Shown: positions 12,559 through 26,164 of the stretch, in pieces
Position numbering within the stretch: position 1 is the stretch's first letter
How the letters are laid out: each line of letters begins with the position of its first letter
Source of the DNA: Conchocele bisecta
Taxonomy: Eukaryota; Mollusca; Bivalvia; Lucinida; Thyasiridae
Direction of reading: 5' to 3'
Assembly: GCA_029237695.1 (NCBI GenBank)
Contig: CM055275.1
Coordinates: 9,932,899-9,996,898 of the forward strand
DNA length: 64,000 nucleotides
Notes under the pieces: generated by a model
Database searches by the model: none
Told to the model about the DNA's origin: nothing
Seen by the model: only the letters and a program-made list of their open reading frames with translations
Made by a program: the position numbers and the translations under genes

Positions 12559-12768
12559 CGACAACCACAACTGCGACGACTACCACGGTTACCGAACCAA
12601 CGAAAACTACCATAGTTACCGAACCAACCACAAATACAACAACTGCCGAAATAACAACAACCACTAAAACTACACTGCCTCCGGATACTACAGTTACTAC
12701 CACAAAAGGTCCTACCACAAAAGCTCCAAATGCCACAGTCACTACTAGCCGGACACCAGGAGCAGCAG
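12559..12768 (+). CDS. Mucin-like Thr-rich exon 4 (type b)
   Basis: This 210-nt exon, preceded by TTTGATTCAG and followed by GTAATG, is open throughout in the same phase-1 frame as its relatives. It differs from exon 3 at scattered positions, for example LPPDTTVTT in the middle and RTPGAAG at the end. Many differences are conservative or synonymous within the Thr-rich setting. Splicing to the next module would join its last G to the following two bases, giving Thr or Ala with another mucin exon and Asp with the first SEA exon. Expression is not shown by the sequence. Confidence 0.65.
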
Positions 12769-13338
12769 GTAATGTCATGGTATCATGTCTGTAAAAGCAA
12801 TTTATCACTTTATGATTGACCATCAACCATTGGCGTATATGCTTAGCTTGGTTTATCAGCGTGTGGAATCACGTGGTTTCCGAACGCTGTGACGTCAAGT
12901 CAAATTCTTCCGTTTGTTGTGAAGATTTTAAGGAACATTTGCTGTACAAATGATGTCATAGATTACATCACGTCAAATCATGTTCGGAAACGTTCGGTAC
13001 CACATGAACCCATACCCCGTTACGAGCAAATAACTGTAACAACTTATTTCGATTTAGTGTGAATGGCAGGGGGCGTTTCATTAAATGTCGTATGACTAAA
13101 ATTTGCGTAAGTTTTGTTTGACAATTTCACATTTTCTTGTAAATAATTATTGGCAGTCTATGCTCAATCCATCAATTGAAATTTCCAGACGATCCTAAAT
13201 TTGCACTTACGGACATTTTCGCCGTACGAAGTTTAGTGAAACGGGCCCCAGCTGATAAGTACATATTACGATGGTGTTGACATTGACCTGATAACACCAC
13301 CCGTCTGATCAGAGCTAAACGCTGTTTGCCATTCAATC

Positions 13339-16026
13339 TGTGACGAGTCGAGAGACAGTTCCATTTGTGAAGTTATTTTGTTTCTTTTATTTTACTGGTT
13401 GCATACCGATAATGAAGAATGAATATGCTACTACGAGTTACTTCAATCTGCCCTTCCATCTACCTATTTCTCCTTGCTCCATTGTGGTGTCAGATGATGC
13501 GATGATACCACAATTTGTGTTGCTACCCCATCCACATCCATGTAACCACGGGTGCTGGTGGGCTAGCGACTACTATGCATATTTAGGGTGGCTCAGTAGC
13601 CCGCCACAGAAGTCGAGATGTCCCACATGGGCCGTGGTATCTTCATACAGTTTCTACATTTTATGACGTTACCCCACCCACCTCGAATACGTGCGGGACG
13701 TGTGGTGAAGTTTCGTCTATTTATATCCACTAAGAAGTATATTATACGGAGTCTGGGACACTCAAAACGTATCTACTGGATATTTACGCTGGATTCAGTA
13801 ATCTAGCCTTATATTTTGTGGCATATACAGCGCCAATGAGCAGTTGGATTTTGCGTCGGAACTGTCTTTCCGTACCGTATCTTCGAAGGAAATTTCTGCC
13901 ATCCAAACAGGTGGACAGTTACATTAATTAGTCCTAGGGAATGTAAATATGTTATTAATTACGTTGTTCACATTGTTACCGCTTGACATCGTCTTCCGAA
14001 GCCAATATTGGATAATATTTGTTTCTACAATTTGACAAGAAATTATTTTTCTCTCTTGTCCACCATCTTGGATGGTGAGTGACGTCATCAGGGCATTATG
14101 GGAAATACGTCACTTGCAGGCGCGTGAGGTTTGAACGCTCATCGAGCAGTCGTGTTCCAACAGTCGAAGTTGTCACATCGTCTTGGAGACTTCGCAGTTG
14201 TTTTAATATTCTGAATTCACTGATTCGAAAGGTAACACTCGCTCAATGACCATATCGTGAGTAATTAGAGCTTTGTTGTGGATGCATTCGTCCATCCAAC
14301 TGCTAGGTTTATGAAAATATAGACATTGTGAGAATTTTCACAACCAGGACAGAATTCTATCAACTGCATTGTCGCAACTAACCTGGCATTCCCTACGTTT
14401 ATAGCATTTGCGGAGTAACCATATTGTGACCAGGGCTAGATTCGTCGATTCACGCCTCTACACACAACCAGTGTTTGTGGAAAACAGTAGATTTGCGGCA
14501 ACACAGCACCTGAAACACAGTTCCTCACTAGGGATCCTCATCTGGGATCCTCACTATAGATCCTCACCGGAGATCCTCGAATACAGTTCATCACCTGGGA
14601 TCCTCAAACACAGTTCCTCACCTGGGATCCTCAAATACAGTTCCTCACTAGGGATCCTCACCTGGGATCCTCACTATAGATCCTCACCGGAGATCCTCAA
14701 ATACAGTTCCTCACTAGGGATCCTCACCTGGGATCCTCAAACACAGATCCTCACTAGAGATCCTCACATGGGTTCCTCAAACACAGATCCTCACCTGGGA
14801 TCCTCAAATACAGTTCCTTACTAGGGATCCTCATCTGGGATCCTCACTATAGATCCTCACCGGAGATCCTCAAATACAGTTCATCACCTGGGATCCTCAA
14901 ACACAGTTCCTCACCTGAGATCCTCAAATACAGTTCCTCACTAGGATCCTCAACTGGGATCCTCACTGTAGATCCTCACCGGAGATCATCAAACACAGTT
15001 CCTCACTAGGGATCCTCACCTGGGATCCTCAAACACAGTTCCTCACCAGAGATCCTCACCTGGGATCCTCAAACACAGATCGTCACTTAGGTCACCACCT
15101 TGTCCTACTCCATCCAGGTCTATAATACTCTGAAGTGGTGCAGGGAGATACATACTGATGAATACATGCTCGTTTTGCCAACATGATGTATGTTTAGTAC
15201 TATCAAGATACACTGCAAGCTAGTAGTTCCATTTATCCGTGCACAGCTATCACCGGATCTACACGTACCATTGACCCATGGAATATTGTTTTGCTGTATT
15301 AACCAGAATGTACTCTCAACGTTGCTCCTATAACCACGTATTTGGGCTGTAAACGTTTGGGAAATCTTCCGGTCACCTGTAATTCCCATATCACCATCGT
15401 TAACGCGCGTCATACTTTCGTTACTCAAGCTGAGATACGTAACCCGGTTTGTGGCGTTTTCACCGCGAATATCTAGAAGAACATAGTGGATCTCGACCGC
15501 TAATATCTACCAGAAGATCGTGGAACCTGGTAGCTTACCAGGTCCCATACACTGGAAGATACCAGCCATTGTTTCTGAACCCATCAACAAATCGACGTTC
15601 ATTGATGGGGGATACTTTGTGACACGCCCACCGTTTGGTGAGCAGACGTTTAGACTATTTAATCAACAGACGGGGTCATCCCAGGTATACAACGTGTGCC
15701 CATCTATTTGACCAGCAAACGGAGACCCTTATCCGGGACGTCATTTACATCCGAGGCAGTTACCAACAGAAGGCCTGTCAAGCGAATACTGACTGTATTC
15801 GATTGTTTCCTGTATATCAACATTCACATTGGTTACTATATAAATCATTTATCGTGTACATCTGTCTCTGTCATTTGTCATACCATACGAGGCGATATTC
15901 AGCCTATCTGCGGTCAAGCGTAAGTATATACACTGGTGGCAGCGCAACTACAATATTTACTACTACTTCTTTGGTATTTGCAACCAGTTTAGTGTTCGCA
16001 TCACCCTTGACCGCCGACACGCTACA
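13339..16026 (+). mobile_element. LTR-type insertion (solo LTR or non-autonomous element)
   Basis: The inserted segment begins TGTGACGAG and ends CGCTACA, so it has the TG...CA ends of LTRs, and it is flanked by the 4-bp direct repeat AATC (13335-13338 and 16027-16030). The uninterrupted site is seen in units 1, 2 and 4 (TTCAATCAATAAGG). A TGGTGGCAGCG motif near 15930 looks like a primer-binding site. If it is one, the LTR proper would end just before it and the last ~95 nt would be leader sequence. No gag or pol reading frame is present. A minisatellite occupies part of the middle. Confidence 0.75.
14517..15093 (+). repeat. Minisatellite rich in GGATCCTCA
   Basis: Short units alternate between forms such as CTAGGGATCCTCACCTG, TATAGATCCTCACCGGAG and AAACACAGTTCCTCAC, so the array is a higher-order shuffle of ~17-20-bp words, many holding GGATCC. 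The open frame over part of it (14408-14824) is a by-product of the repeat. It lies wholly within the LTR-type insertion. Confidence 0.9.
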
Positions 16027-16562
16027 AATCAATAAGGATTCTAGTGTTTCATTATCATATTCCTATTTGTGTGATTTTGTGACCTGTGTAGCTCCTCATC
16101 AAATAGCACACTCCTGTAGCACGATAACGTACTATATTGCTTGCTATTTGCTTCAAACCTGTTTCATTGATGCAATGACGAACATTGCAGATTCTGTCAC
16201 ACTGTAAAACATAGACACATATATGAATGGCGATTAGACCTTCGGACTCAACGCACTTTAAACCGAGCAACTGTTGTTAATACTACAGAAAACGCAACAG
16301 CCCCTGGTTTTATTATGCCCCCGCCACCGAATTGTGAGGGGGGCACATAGTTCGGATAAATAGCGTATAAGTTCTCTTTCCTTGCTCGGATCTGTTTCAT
16401 ATTTCGGACACGCATTGCTCCAATATTTCTCTACCGCCATGTGAGAAATCCACATTCGTCCCTCCCCCACTAAACCCAGGGTCAAGCTCACAGACTTGGT
16501 GCGTTCGAAACCTTAAAGCTCGGGTAAATAGCTTCCTTGCTCGGATCTGCTTCACTTTTCAC

Positions 16563-18009
16563 ACATAAAAACTGGCACTAAATCTGACATCGTAGGCGGT
16601 TTGGAAGATATGCTCCCTGTGCTAGAGAATGATCCAATTTCCACGATCGATTCAGTCAAACATTGACGGTGCTGCCATTGTCAACTTGCTTCGACTTCTC
16701 ACTATTCTGACAGTTAATGACTATGCAACCGATGTGTTTCTACCATCCGCTTCTACATCAGTTCACAATTGCAGCATGTAAGTCGGCTGGATGTTGTTTA
16801 GGATGAGTACAAGTCAAATACTTTGAGGGCAGGTACCCGAAGCAAGAGTGGCTTTGGTGTGGTATGGACATGTCACCAAATTAGGTTATTCTGATTTCAA
16901 GGCTGAAAATATTTCTTTTTTATTTAAATATTCCGTTCTGATTTTGGAATTTTTCCCTTCAAATCAGCAGGTTAAATACTGGATCGACCCAGTTGACCCG
17001 ACCTTAAATGGCATTAGCTGTTGATAGGACGTTAAGCAGCAACAAACAAACAAAAACACAAGAGAGGCAGACGTGTACGTGGACGTGTAGCACGATCAAT
17101 TACAGTTTCTGAAAACTGGCAAGAGTTTCTTCGGATTGATGAAACGAAATGGGACTATTTGCCTATCTGACAACACCTAGCAAAGCTTCCAACTGACAAA
17201 CAAGTAATTTTCACATACTATAGTGATGTTGTGCGCATACAGGCATGAGAGGTGTCGGCTCTTGTACCCTGTACCCATGAGGAAGTTTATACCCGTATAT
17301 TGCGTCATGTGGCAGATGCCGCGAAAGAAGGATATATCGATAGGTACTGTTGACACGGATATTCTCCTTTTGCCACGTATATCATTAGTACAGCGTCTTC
17401 ATATTGAGTTGTTGGTAGCATTTGGAACAGGGAAAATTCTGCTCTTGTCCGTACATGGTATGGTACGGGAATTGGGTCCAGATATGTGTGGTGCTTTACC
17501 AATGTTACTCATTTACGGGACACTTGGAAGGCATATGGTGAAGTAACACCTTTTCGTTTTTACTCTTTGGCATATGCATAGAAGACTGGATTCAACCACT
17601 CAAACGTTTTGTAGTTTTGTAGTTTCGTTGTATGACCGGACAAGCGGTGGTGATATTGTTGATGAGGCGCGAAAGCAAGTTTTTACGGAAAATAGTAGGG
17701 CACTTGATAATATTCCACCTACAAAGACAGCGCTTATACAGCATACTAGAAGGGTGGTATATAAAGTCACAGCAGGGGTCAAATAATGATTCCAGCCCCG
17801 GTGCTTCCATCACCAAGCGCTTGGGGTTGGAAAAAGGCAACGATAATGAGTGGGACTTATTCAGGACTACTCAGCAGGAGCTATAAAAGCTTTCCGAAAT
17901 ATCTTAAGGTGCAGCTGTAAAAATGAATACAGGGGACAGTGCAAATATAATAAGGCAGCACTTCCATGTACTGCTCTGTGCCAGTGTGGTGGTGAATGCA
18001 CACACTGAT
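16563..18009 (+). pseudogene. Decayed transposon-gene fragment, array copy 3 (longest in the array)
   Basis: It begins with a segment absent from copies 1, 2 and 4 (KTGTKS-like, then LPVLENDPISTIDS near 16600-16665, followed by a stop) that also occurs at 59310-59408. It then passes through the SINE-like tail at about 16883-17062 into the same blocks as copy 2: HEE, VDTDILLLP, the YDRTSG and NIPPTKTALIQHTRR region (17632-17786), and a Cys-rich end near 17900-18009. Frames change several times. The repeated order with an internal SINE shows that an already interrupted gene was what the array copied. Confidence 0.75.
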
Positions 18010-19372
18010 AAATACACGTAACATAAGTCATTTTCAGTTCACATATTGAATATCTGAGACACAGTGTCATTGACAGTAAGTTGAAATGTGAGCATACATA
18101 CATAACAAGTACATGCCAGAGTTTATTAATCACTCTTCATGTACCAGGTACAAATCATCATGTTATAGTAAATCTGCAACTGATGGCCTATTTTATTGAT
18201 TGCGTGATAAAATAATATCACGTATGTATATCATATATATGTAGATATGTACGGGATGTTTCATATCAGTCATCAGTATTAAACATCATTAAGAGTTTGC
18301 AAACATGCCCATCAGTTTATCCTTGTGAAAACACAGAACAATATGACGAATATAAAATCACATGCACATTATGGTCGGTGAAGAAATCTTACAGATTTCC
18401 TTATTACGATAGTAAAGACATGAATCACTGCTATGTTTTGTATCCATCCTTCCAAATACCATCTACACTTAATGTGGTATACCGTAGGCTGTGTATCACT
18501 ATCAAATACATCACAGTAAATTAAACTTTGAAAATATGAAAAAAAATACACCATTGTGGCGGCCATTTTTAAAATGGCCACGTTTTTCAGATATTTAAAT
18601 GATATTTATTGGAATGATATTCAAATCTATGATACTACATACATCGAGAGATAAAAAAAATAATGATATTATTTATATTTCAGTGACATTATGCCAGTTA
18701 CCCATATCCACATAATATTGCTGGCGGCCATTTTTGAAAATGGCTGCCATTTTTTGTCATGTAACAACACTGAGATGTCCCTATGGCTAAAAATAGTTAA
18801 AATAATGTTTCCTAACAGTGCACCAAAGTTCATGCTTGTATCACAAAATGTACAATTCTCTGACATATCGATTCCGCTATGAGACATTTTCTGGCAAAAT
18901 AAATATTCATTCACCATTAACACACGTATTGATTAGCATTATTATTCATTTTATACCAGTCGCAAATTTCCACGCTGATATAAGGGGCGGTAACCGTGTT
19001 TACGTAAAATGTTAACGGACATTACTGTTTATTCTCTGTAATTATTTTTTCATGTGCAATGCTCATATTTTATAATTTGTCGAAAATATTACTTTTTCAG
19101 ATGAGACATTTAATTAGGACAACTAATTAAACATATCATGTCTCATTTGTATGTGAACATTCCTGATACCACCGCGAGTCACTATCAGTAAAATAAATAT
19201 TACTAAATTATTATATATATAGCGAGCACGTGTAATGTTTAGGACTGGTGAAATAGTGACACAATTGTACTTTTATTTAATTCCTATCAATAACATTATG
19301 TGCCTACTGAGTGGGTATGTACCAGTACAGGACTCAATCCGGCTTCTGCTTAGTGTAACTCATTTGTTTCAG

Positions 19373-19582
19373 CGACAACTACAACTGCGACGACTACCAA
19401 GGTTACCGAACCAACAACAACTACCATAGTTACCGAACCAACCACAAATACAACAGCTGCCGAAATAACAACAGCCACTAAAACTACACAAGCTCCAGAT
19501 AGTACAGTTACTACCACAAAAGGTCCTACCACAAAAGCTCCAAATACCACAGTCACTACTATCCAGACACCAGGAGCAGCAG
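19373..19582 (+). CDS. Mucin-like Thr-rich exon 5 (type a)
   Basis: This 210-nt open exon lies between GTTTCAG and GTAATG. It is the intact counterpart of exon 1: the two share the KTTQAPDSTVTT stretch, the ending TIQTPGAAG and the upstream intron (CCAGTACAGGACTC). It therefore gives the reference reading of the type a copy. Threonine makes up close to half the residues, with NTT sequons near the middle and near the end. The chain has no cysteine or predicted membrane segment, fitting an extracellular spacer. Confidence 0.65.
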
Positions 19583-22074
19583 GTAATGTCATGGTATCAT
19601 GTCTGTAAAATTAATTTATCACTTTAGGGTTGACCATGAACCATCAAATGGCGTAAATGCTTAGCTTGGTTTATCAGGGTGTGGAATCACGTGGTTTCCG
19701 AACTCTGTGACGTTCGTTGTGAAGATTTTAAAGAAAATATACTGTACAAGTTTTGTCATAGATTACAGATCATGTTCGGAAACGTTTTGTACCACATGAA
19801 TCCATACCCCGTTACGAGCAAATAACTGTAACAACTTTGTCCGATTTTAGTGCCATTGACCAGGGGGGCGTTTCACTAAATATCGTATGACTAAAATGTT
19901 CGTAAGTGTTGTCTGTCAATTGTACATTTTGTTGTAAACAATTGTTGGCAGTCTATGCTCAATATATGTAAATCCATCAATTCAAATTTCCAGACGATCA
20001 TGAATTTGAACTTACGGACATTTTAGTCGTTCGAAGTTTAGTGAAACGGGCCCCATCTGATAAGCACATCTTATGATGGTGTTGACACTGACCTGATATT
20101 CTCTGATCGGAGCTCTACGCTGTATGCCATTCAACCACTAACGATTCTAGTGTTTCATTATCATGTTCCTGTTTGTGTGATGTTGTGACCTGTGTTCGTC
20201 AAATAACACACTACTGTAGCACGATAACATTATATATTGCTAGCTATATGCTTCAAACTTGTTTCATTGATGGAATGACGAACAGTGCACATCCTGTCAA
20301 ACAGTCAAACTGTAAAACATACACACATATATGCATGGCTATGTGCTTAATGTAGCAAATAACCGGCTTATGCATATCGGTCCTCCTATATATTCAGAAC
20401 AAAATATACCATAGTATTTACACTGTCCTCGAATTCATAATGGAAACGCCTATTCAACGTATTGCTCTCATATCCCAGTACATTACATTAGACCCACGTG
20501 ACTTCGTGCGATTTTTTTGAATCGTTAAAGTGTGTTTGGCGTTATTATATTACGTGACGTTCATCGTTGTTGTCAATAACGTCACGCTATTGACCGGCAA
20601 CGTCGCTGTTCCATGAATTGCGATAAAACGACGTAAAACAATAAGATTCGTAACTTTTACACCGTATACGGTTATTTACATGTTTGAAACTCTCCGAAAA
20701 TGCATTTTAAATATAAGAAATAAAGCGATGGGCAGTTACTGTATTATGAACAACCGTTGGTCTGTTTAAAGTTTGCCATTAGTCCTTCGGACTCAACGCA
20801 CTTTAAACAGACCAACTGTTGTTCATACTACAGAAAACGCAACAGCCCATAGTTTTATTCCTTAATTGAATGGTTTATACATCACTGTGACTTGTAATAT
20901 AAAGAAAGTAGACTATAAATGAAAACAACAAAACTGTATTCCATTTATATTCACTGTCTATTATTCTTGTAATTTCAAGAGTTCCTTATATAAAATCATC
21001 TGCTATTTGGCGGCCATTTTGAATATCATCTGGAAATAAGTTGCATTAAGTGATTCAGAACATTATTTTAAAGTGTATTCATTTCAAATTGAACTTAAAT
21101 ATATTTATTGCCAGGTTGTGACATTATATAATTATGAAAAATATATGGAAAATGCACATGAAAAGTCACTTCTTTATTTCATGGCGGCCATATTGGCAGC
21201 CATCTTAAAGCTGTATGCTACTATTATTCTAGTAAAATTAACTGTAATTATGTTGTAATTTATTCTAAATAATATTCAAACAAAATCAGTACATTTATGT
21301 TATATATTCTCAATAACGATACTGAATGTGACCATGATATTTGTGGCGGCCTCCTTAGGCGTCATTTCGAATAACGACTTCGTCCTGCAGATGCCGCAAT
21401 TGCATTACGCGGATATGTGATCTAGAGACCAAGACGAACATCTTGGTATATAACAATACATTACTCTATTTACCGTCCACCCACCTGTCAGCTAGCTCTT
21501 GCTATTTGCAATACTAATTGTTCAAAGGTACATGCCCATTCAGTAAGCACAAACTGTTCTATATATCTGTGACATCTTCTGAGACATTTTCTGGCAAAAT
21601 AAACATTCTTCACCATTAACCCACGTATGGATTAACATTATTATTCATTTCATTCCAGACACAAATTTCCACACTGATATAAGGGGAGATAACCGTGTTT
21701 GCATAAAATATTAACGGACATTAATATTATTTCTCTGTAATTAAGTTTTGATGTGCAATGCTTGTACTTAATATTCTGTCGAAATTATTTCTTTTTCAGA
21801 TAAGACATTTAATTAGTACAACTAATTAAAAATATAATGTCTCATTTGCATGTGAAACTGGCTGATACCACAACGAGTCACTATCAGTAAAATAAATATT
21901 ACTAAATGATTATAATGTTTATAGCGGGCACGTGTAAAGTTTAGGCCTGGTGTAATAGTGACACACTTATACTCTTATTTAATTCCTATAAAGTACATTG
22001 TGTACCTACTGAGTGGGCATGTGCCTTTAAAGGACTCAACCCGGTTTCTGTTTATTGTGACTCATTTGATTCAG

Positions 22075-22284
22075 CGACAACCACAACTGCGACGACTACC
22101 ACGGTTACCGAACCAACGACAACTACCATAGTTACCGAACCAACCACATATACAACAACTGCCGAAATAACAACAGCCACTACAACTACACAACCTCCGG
22201 ATACTGCAGTTACTACCACAAAAGGTCCTACCACAAAAGCTCTAAATGCCACAGTCACTACTAGCCGGACACCAGGAGCAGCAG
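22075..22284 (+). CDS. Mucin-like Thr-rich exon 6 (type b)
   Basis: This 210-nt open exon is preceded by TTTGATTCAG and followed by GTAATG. It shares the type b flanks with exon 4 and the NATVTTSRTPGAAG end with exons 2, 3 and 4. Differences from exon 4 (TYTTTAEI; TTTTQPPDTAVTT) leave the frame open. The reverse strand here is also open but reads as a monotonous valine-rich shadow. The host gene's transcript is not demonstrated. Confidence 0.65.
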
Positions 22285-23289
22285 GTAATGTGATGGTATA
22301 ATGTCTGTAAAAGCAATTTATCACTTTATGGTTGACCATCAACCATTGGCGTATATGCTTAGCTTGGTTTATCAGGGTGTGGAATCACGTGGTTTCTGAA
22401 CGCTGTGACGTCAAGTCAAATTCTACCGTTTGTTGTGAAGATTGTAAAGAACATATGCTGTACAAATGATGTTTTAGATTACATCACCTTAAATCATGTT
22501 CGGAAACGTTCGGTACCACGTGAACCCATACCCCATTACGAGCAAATAACTGTAACAACTTTCTTCGATTTTAGTGTGAATGGCAAGGGGCGTTTCACTA
22601 AATGTCGTATGACTAAAATTTGCGTAAGTTTTGTTTGACAATTTCACATTTTCTTGTAAATAATTATTGGCAGTCTATGCTCAATCCATCAATTGAAATT
22701 TCCAGACGATCCTAAATTTGCACTTACGGACATTTTCGACGTACGAAGTTTAGTGAAACGGGACCCAGCTGATAAGTACATATTACGATGGTGTTGACAT
22801 TGACCTGAAATCACCACTCGTCTGATCAGAGCTAAACGCTGTTTGCCATTCAATCAATAAGGATTCTAGTGTTTCATTATCATATTCCTGTTTGTGTTAT
22901 TTTGTGACCGGTGTAGCTCCTCATCAAATAGCACACTCCTGTAGCACGATAACGTTCTATATTGCTTGCTATATGCTTCAAACCTGTTTCATTGATGCAA
23001 TGACGAACATTGCAGATTCTGTCACACTGTAAAACATACACACATATACGAATGGCGATTAGACCTTCGGACTCAACGCACTTTAAAAAGAGCAACTGTT
23101 GTTCATACTACAGAAAACGCAACAGCCCCTGGTTTTATTTATTTTTTATTTACTTATTCCGTTCTGATTTTGGAATTTTTCCCCCAAATCAGAAGGTTGA
23201 ATAATGGATCGATCCAGTTGGCCCGGCCTTAAATGGCATTAGCTGTTGATAGGCCGTTAAGCACCAGCAAACAAACAAACAAACAAAGA

Positions 23290-23935
23290 AGAGAGGCAGA
23301 CGTGTACGTAGACGTGTAGCACGATCAATTACAGTTTCTGAAAACTGGCAAGAGTTTCTTCGGATTGATGAAACGAAATGGGACTATTTGCCTATTTGAC
23401 AATACCTCTAGCAAAGCTTCCAACTGACAAACAAGTCATTGTCACATACTGTAGTGATGTTGTACGCATACATACATGAGAGGTGTCGGCTTTTGTACCC
23501 TGTACCCATGAGGAAGTTAATACCCGTATATTGCGTCATGTGGCAGATGCCGCGAAAGAAGGACATATCGACAGGTACTGTTGACACGGATATTCTCCTT
23601 TTGCCAGTTATATCAGTCCAGCGTCTTCATATTGAGTTGTTGGTAGAATTTGGAACAGGGAAAATTCTGCTCTTGTCCGTACATGGTATGGTACGGGAAT
23701 TGGGTCCAGATATATGTGGTGCTTTACCAATGTTACTCATTTACGGGACACTTGGAAGACATATGGTGAAGTAACAACTTTTTGTTTTTACACTTTGGCA
23801 TATGCATAGAAGACTGGATTCAACCACTCAAACGTTTTGTAGTTTTGTAGTTGTGTTGCATGACCGGACAAGCGGTCGTTATATTGTTGATGAGGCGCGA
23901 AAGCAACTTTTTACGGAAAATAGTAGGGCACTTGT
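23290..23935 (+). pseudogene. Decayed transposon-gene fragment, array copy 4
   Basis: It has the same blocks as copy 2 up to the DEARKQLF region, but the sequence jumps at about 23935 directly to the downstream intronic repeat. The PPTKTALIQH block and the Cys-rich end are deleted. The HEE and VDTDILLLP pieces remain in separate frames. Confidence 0.7.
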
Positions 23936-24490
23936 TATAGTAAATCTGCAACTGATGGCATATTTTGTTGATTGTGTGGATAAGATAATATAACGTATGT
24001 ATATCATATATATGTAGACATGTACGGGATGTTTCATATCAGTCATCAGTATTAAACATCATTAAGAGTTTGCAAACATGCCCATCAGTTTAACCTTGTG
24101 AAAACACAGAACAATATGACGAATTTAAAATCACATGCAAATTATGGTCGGTGAAGATATCTTACAGATATTTATGGGAATGATATTCAAATATATGATA
24201 CTACATGCATCGAGAGATAAAAAAAATAATGATATTATTTATATTTAAGTGACATTATGCCAGTTACCCATATCCACATAATATTGCTGGCGGCCATTTT
24301 GGAAAATGGCTGCCATTTTTGTCATGTAACAACTCTGAGATGTCCCTATAGCTAAAAATTGTTAAAATGATGTTTCCTAACAGTGCACCAAATTTCATGC
24401 TTGTATCACAAAATGTACAATTATCTGACATATCAATTCCGCTGTGAGACATTTTCTGGCAAAATATACATTCATTCACCATTAACCCAC

Positions 24491-24656
24491 TAGTACGCTG
24501 TCTAAGGAGTTTGGATGTGCACCTTTGGCAGAAATCACCAAACTTGGCATATATGACCTTTGATAGGTACTAATCAAATCCTGATATAGGGATAACATTT
24601 TGGCATTCGGTAACGCCCCCTAATTAGCATAAATTCAAAATGGCCGCCGCCGAAAT
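24491..24656 (+). repeat. Left terminal inverted repeat of the DNA transposon
   Basis: It pairs with 28876-29043. Shared blocks include TAGTACGCTG, CACCTTTGGCAGAAATCACC and CCTGATATAGGGAT, and near the inner end CGGTAACGCCCCCTAATTAG. Differences between the arms are scattered substitutions and small indels, indicating an insertion that is not very recent. Confidence 0.88.
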
Positions 24657-26164
24657 GGGTTAAAACTAAATATGATCATATCTCAGCAAATGATAGGCCA
24701 ATTTCGATGATTCTGGAATGCCTTATGATGGTCCTTGGTATGCCCGATCGCCTTGTGATATTTTCGTTGTCATTGAGGGTCAAAATCACAAGATATAGGT
24801 CAATCTTAATGGATTTTTAGCATAAAATAGCTATAAGTTGCCAATGAAACTGGCTCTGTAGCTAGTTTGGTGTGTATTATGATAGTTTGGGGTGTTCCCG
24901 ATCGATTCGCGAGGTTTACCTCATCATCCATTGTCAAGGTCAGGCGATAAAGGTGAAGGTAAATTTATTTTTGGTATAAAATAGCTTTAATTGACTGGGG
25001 AAAAAGGGGAAAAACGGAAATTGGAGATATTTATTTTGTAAGATAGATACCAATCTAGTAGATCATGGTGTACTAGAAAATACCTCGATTTATCTGCATG
25101 GTGTCAAGGTCAATACACATTTTCCAATATTTATGGAGAATACACCTACCAAGTTTGATCAAAATAGGATCATGTAACCTAATGTTATCGAGCGGAATAA
25201 AAACATGTACGGAATACGGATTGACATACAGACAGAATTGAGCAAAGAAATATGACGTAATAATAACAAAATGCTGCAATGTTTATTACAGTATTCATCA
25301 ACTGGCGAATCAGCATTAATATTAGATGGCACAAACTGAAAATAGACATGCAATTTTGAAATGTTTAAGTTCAATATCGAACAAGATTCATAAGTTCAGC
25401 AAAACCTTCCTTTGCGAATAACAAAATAGGAAACCAATATGTTGATTTGTCATACATGTACCTATGAATATGTATCCCCAATAAAATGAGACATATATAC
25501 ATTTTGTAACAAACGCAGTATTATTATATTTGTGATCAGTTTAAAACAAGGTCACTGTTTGCCGTATAGTCAGAATGCCTCTAGTGAAGAACTTATATCC
25601 TGCTCAGATTTTACAAGTATGCAAGCAGAGCATGAGCTACGCTGGTCACAAATATAATAAGCCTGACTTTGTCAGACTGAAATGGGTTATACATCCATTA
25701 ACTTGAGGTTAACCCTTTCAACCCTAACTAACTTTTCGATAAATCCAATCGTCAGAAAATGATATTGAGACTAGTCCATTTATGAAAAGGGGCTGATTTT
25801 GTTCTAAAAAAATATGAAAATTACTTGCAAAAAGTGCAGATCATGATGACATGGCTCGTTATGAGCCGGCTCATCTGGATATGCACTGTTTGCATACCCC
25901 ACTATAGCGGGCTTTCGGGTTCAAAGGGTTAAAGCAGATACAAATGTCTATACTGGGCATGACTCCCATCTGCTGGTATACTTATATTAGTATGATGAGT
26001 ACCGCAACACCATCATCGCAATGTTCATATATATGTCTCTATAATTATCAAACTCTATATCGAATACCAAATGTTGCTCAAGCGTTAGTGATATATATCG
26101 ATATGTCAAGTATGCCAGGCTTGAGCCAACGGTAGATACGACATGACACAGTCAGTACATGGTG

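Larger units (their letters stand above)
5814..12901 (+). repeat. Higher-order tandem unit 2 of the mucin-exon array
   Basis: Same anchor and layout as unit 1, with mucin exons 3 and 4. It is about 1.3 kb longer than unit 1. Part of the extra length is a repeated block: the sequence around 8640-8850 occurs again at 9280-9490, with a foldback copy (8931-9071) between them. Outside the two exons and the transposon-gene remnant I see no coding sequence. The region 10560-12550 is AT-rich intronic repeat. Confidence 0.85.
12902..22417 (+). repeat. Higher-order tandem unit 3 of the mucin-exon array
   Basis: Same anchor as the other units. Without the 2.7-kb insertion at 13339-16026 it is about 6.8 kb, close to unit 2. 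It carries the longest array copy of the transposon-gene remnant, then mucin exon 5 (type a) and exon 6 (type b). Stretches 18010-19370 and 19583-22070 contain only array repeats: foldbacks, miniature elements and GGCGGCCAT motifs. Confidence 0.85.

Noticed and set aside
14408..14824. 138-codon open frame
   Set aside because: It is a translation of the GGATCCTCA minisatellite with no independent coding features.
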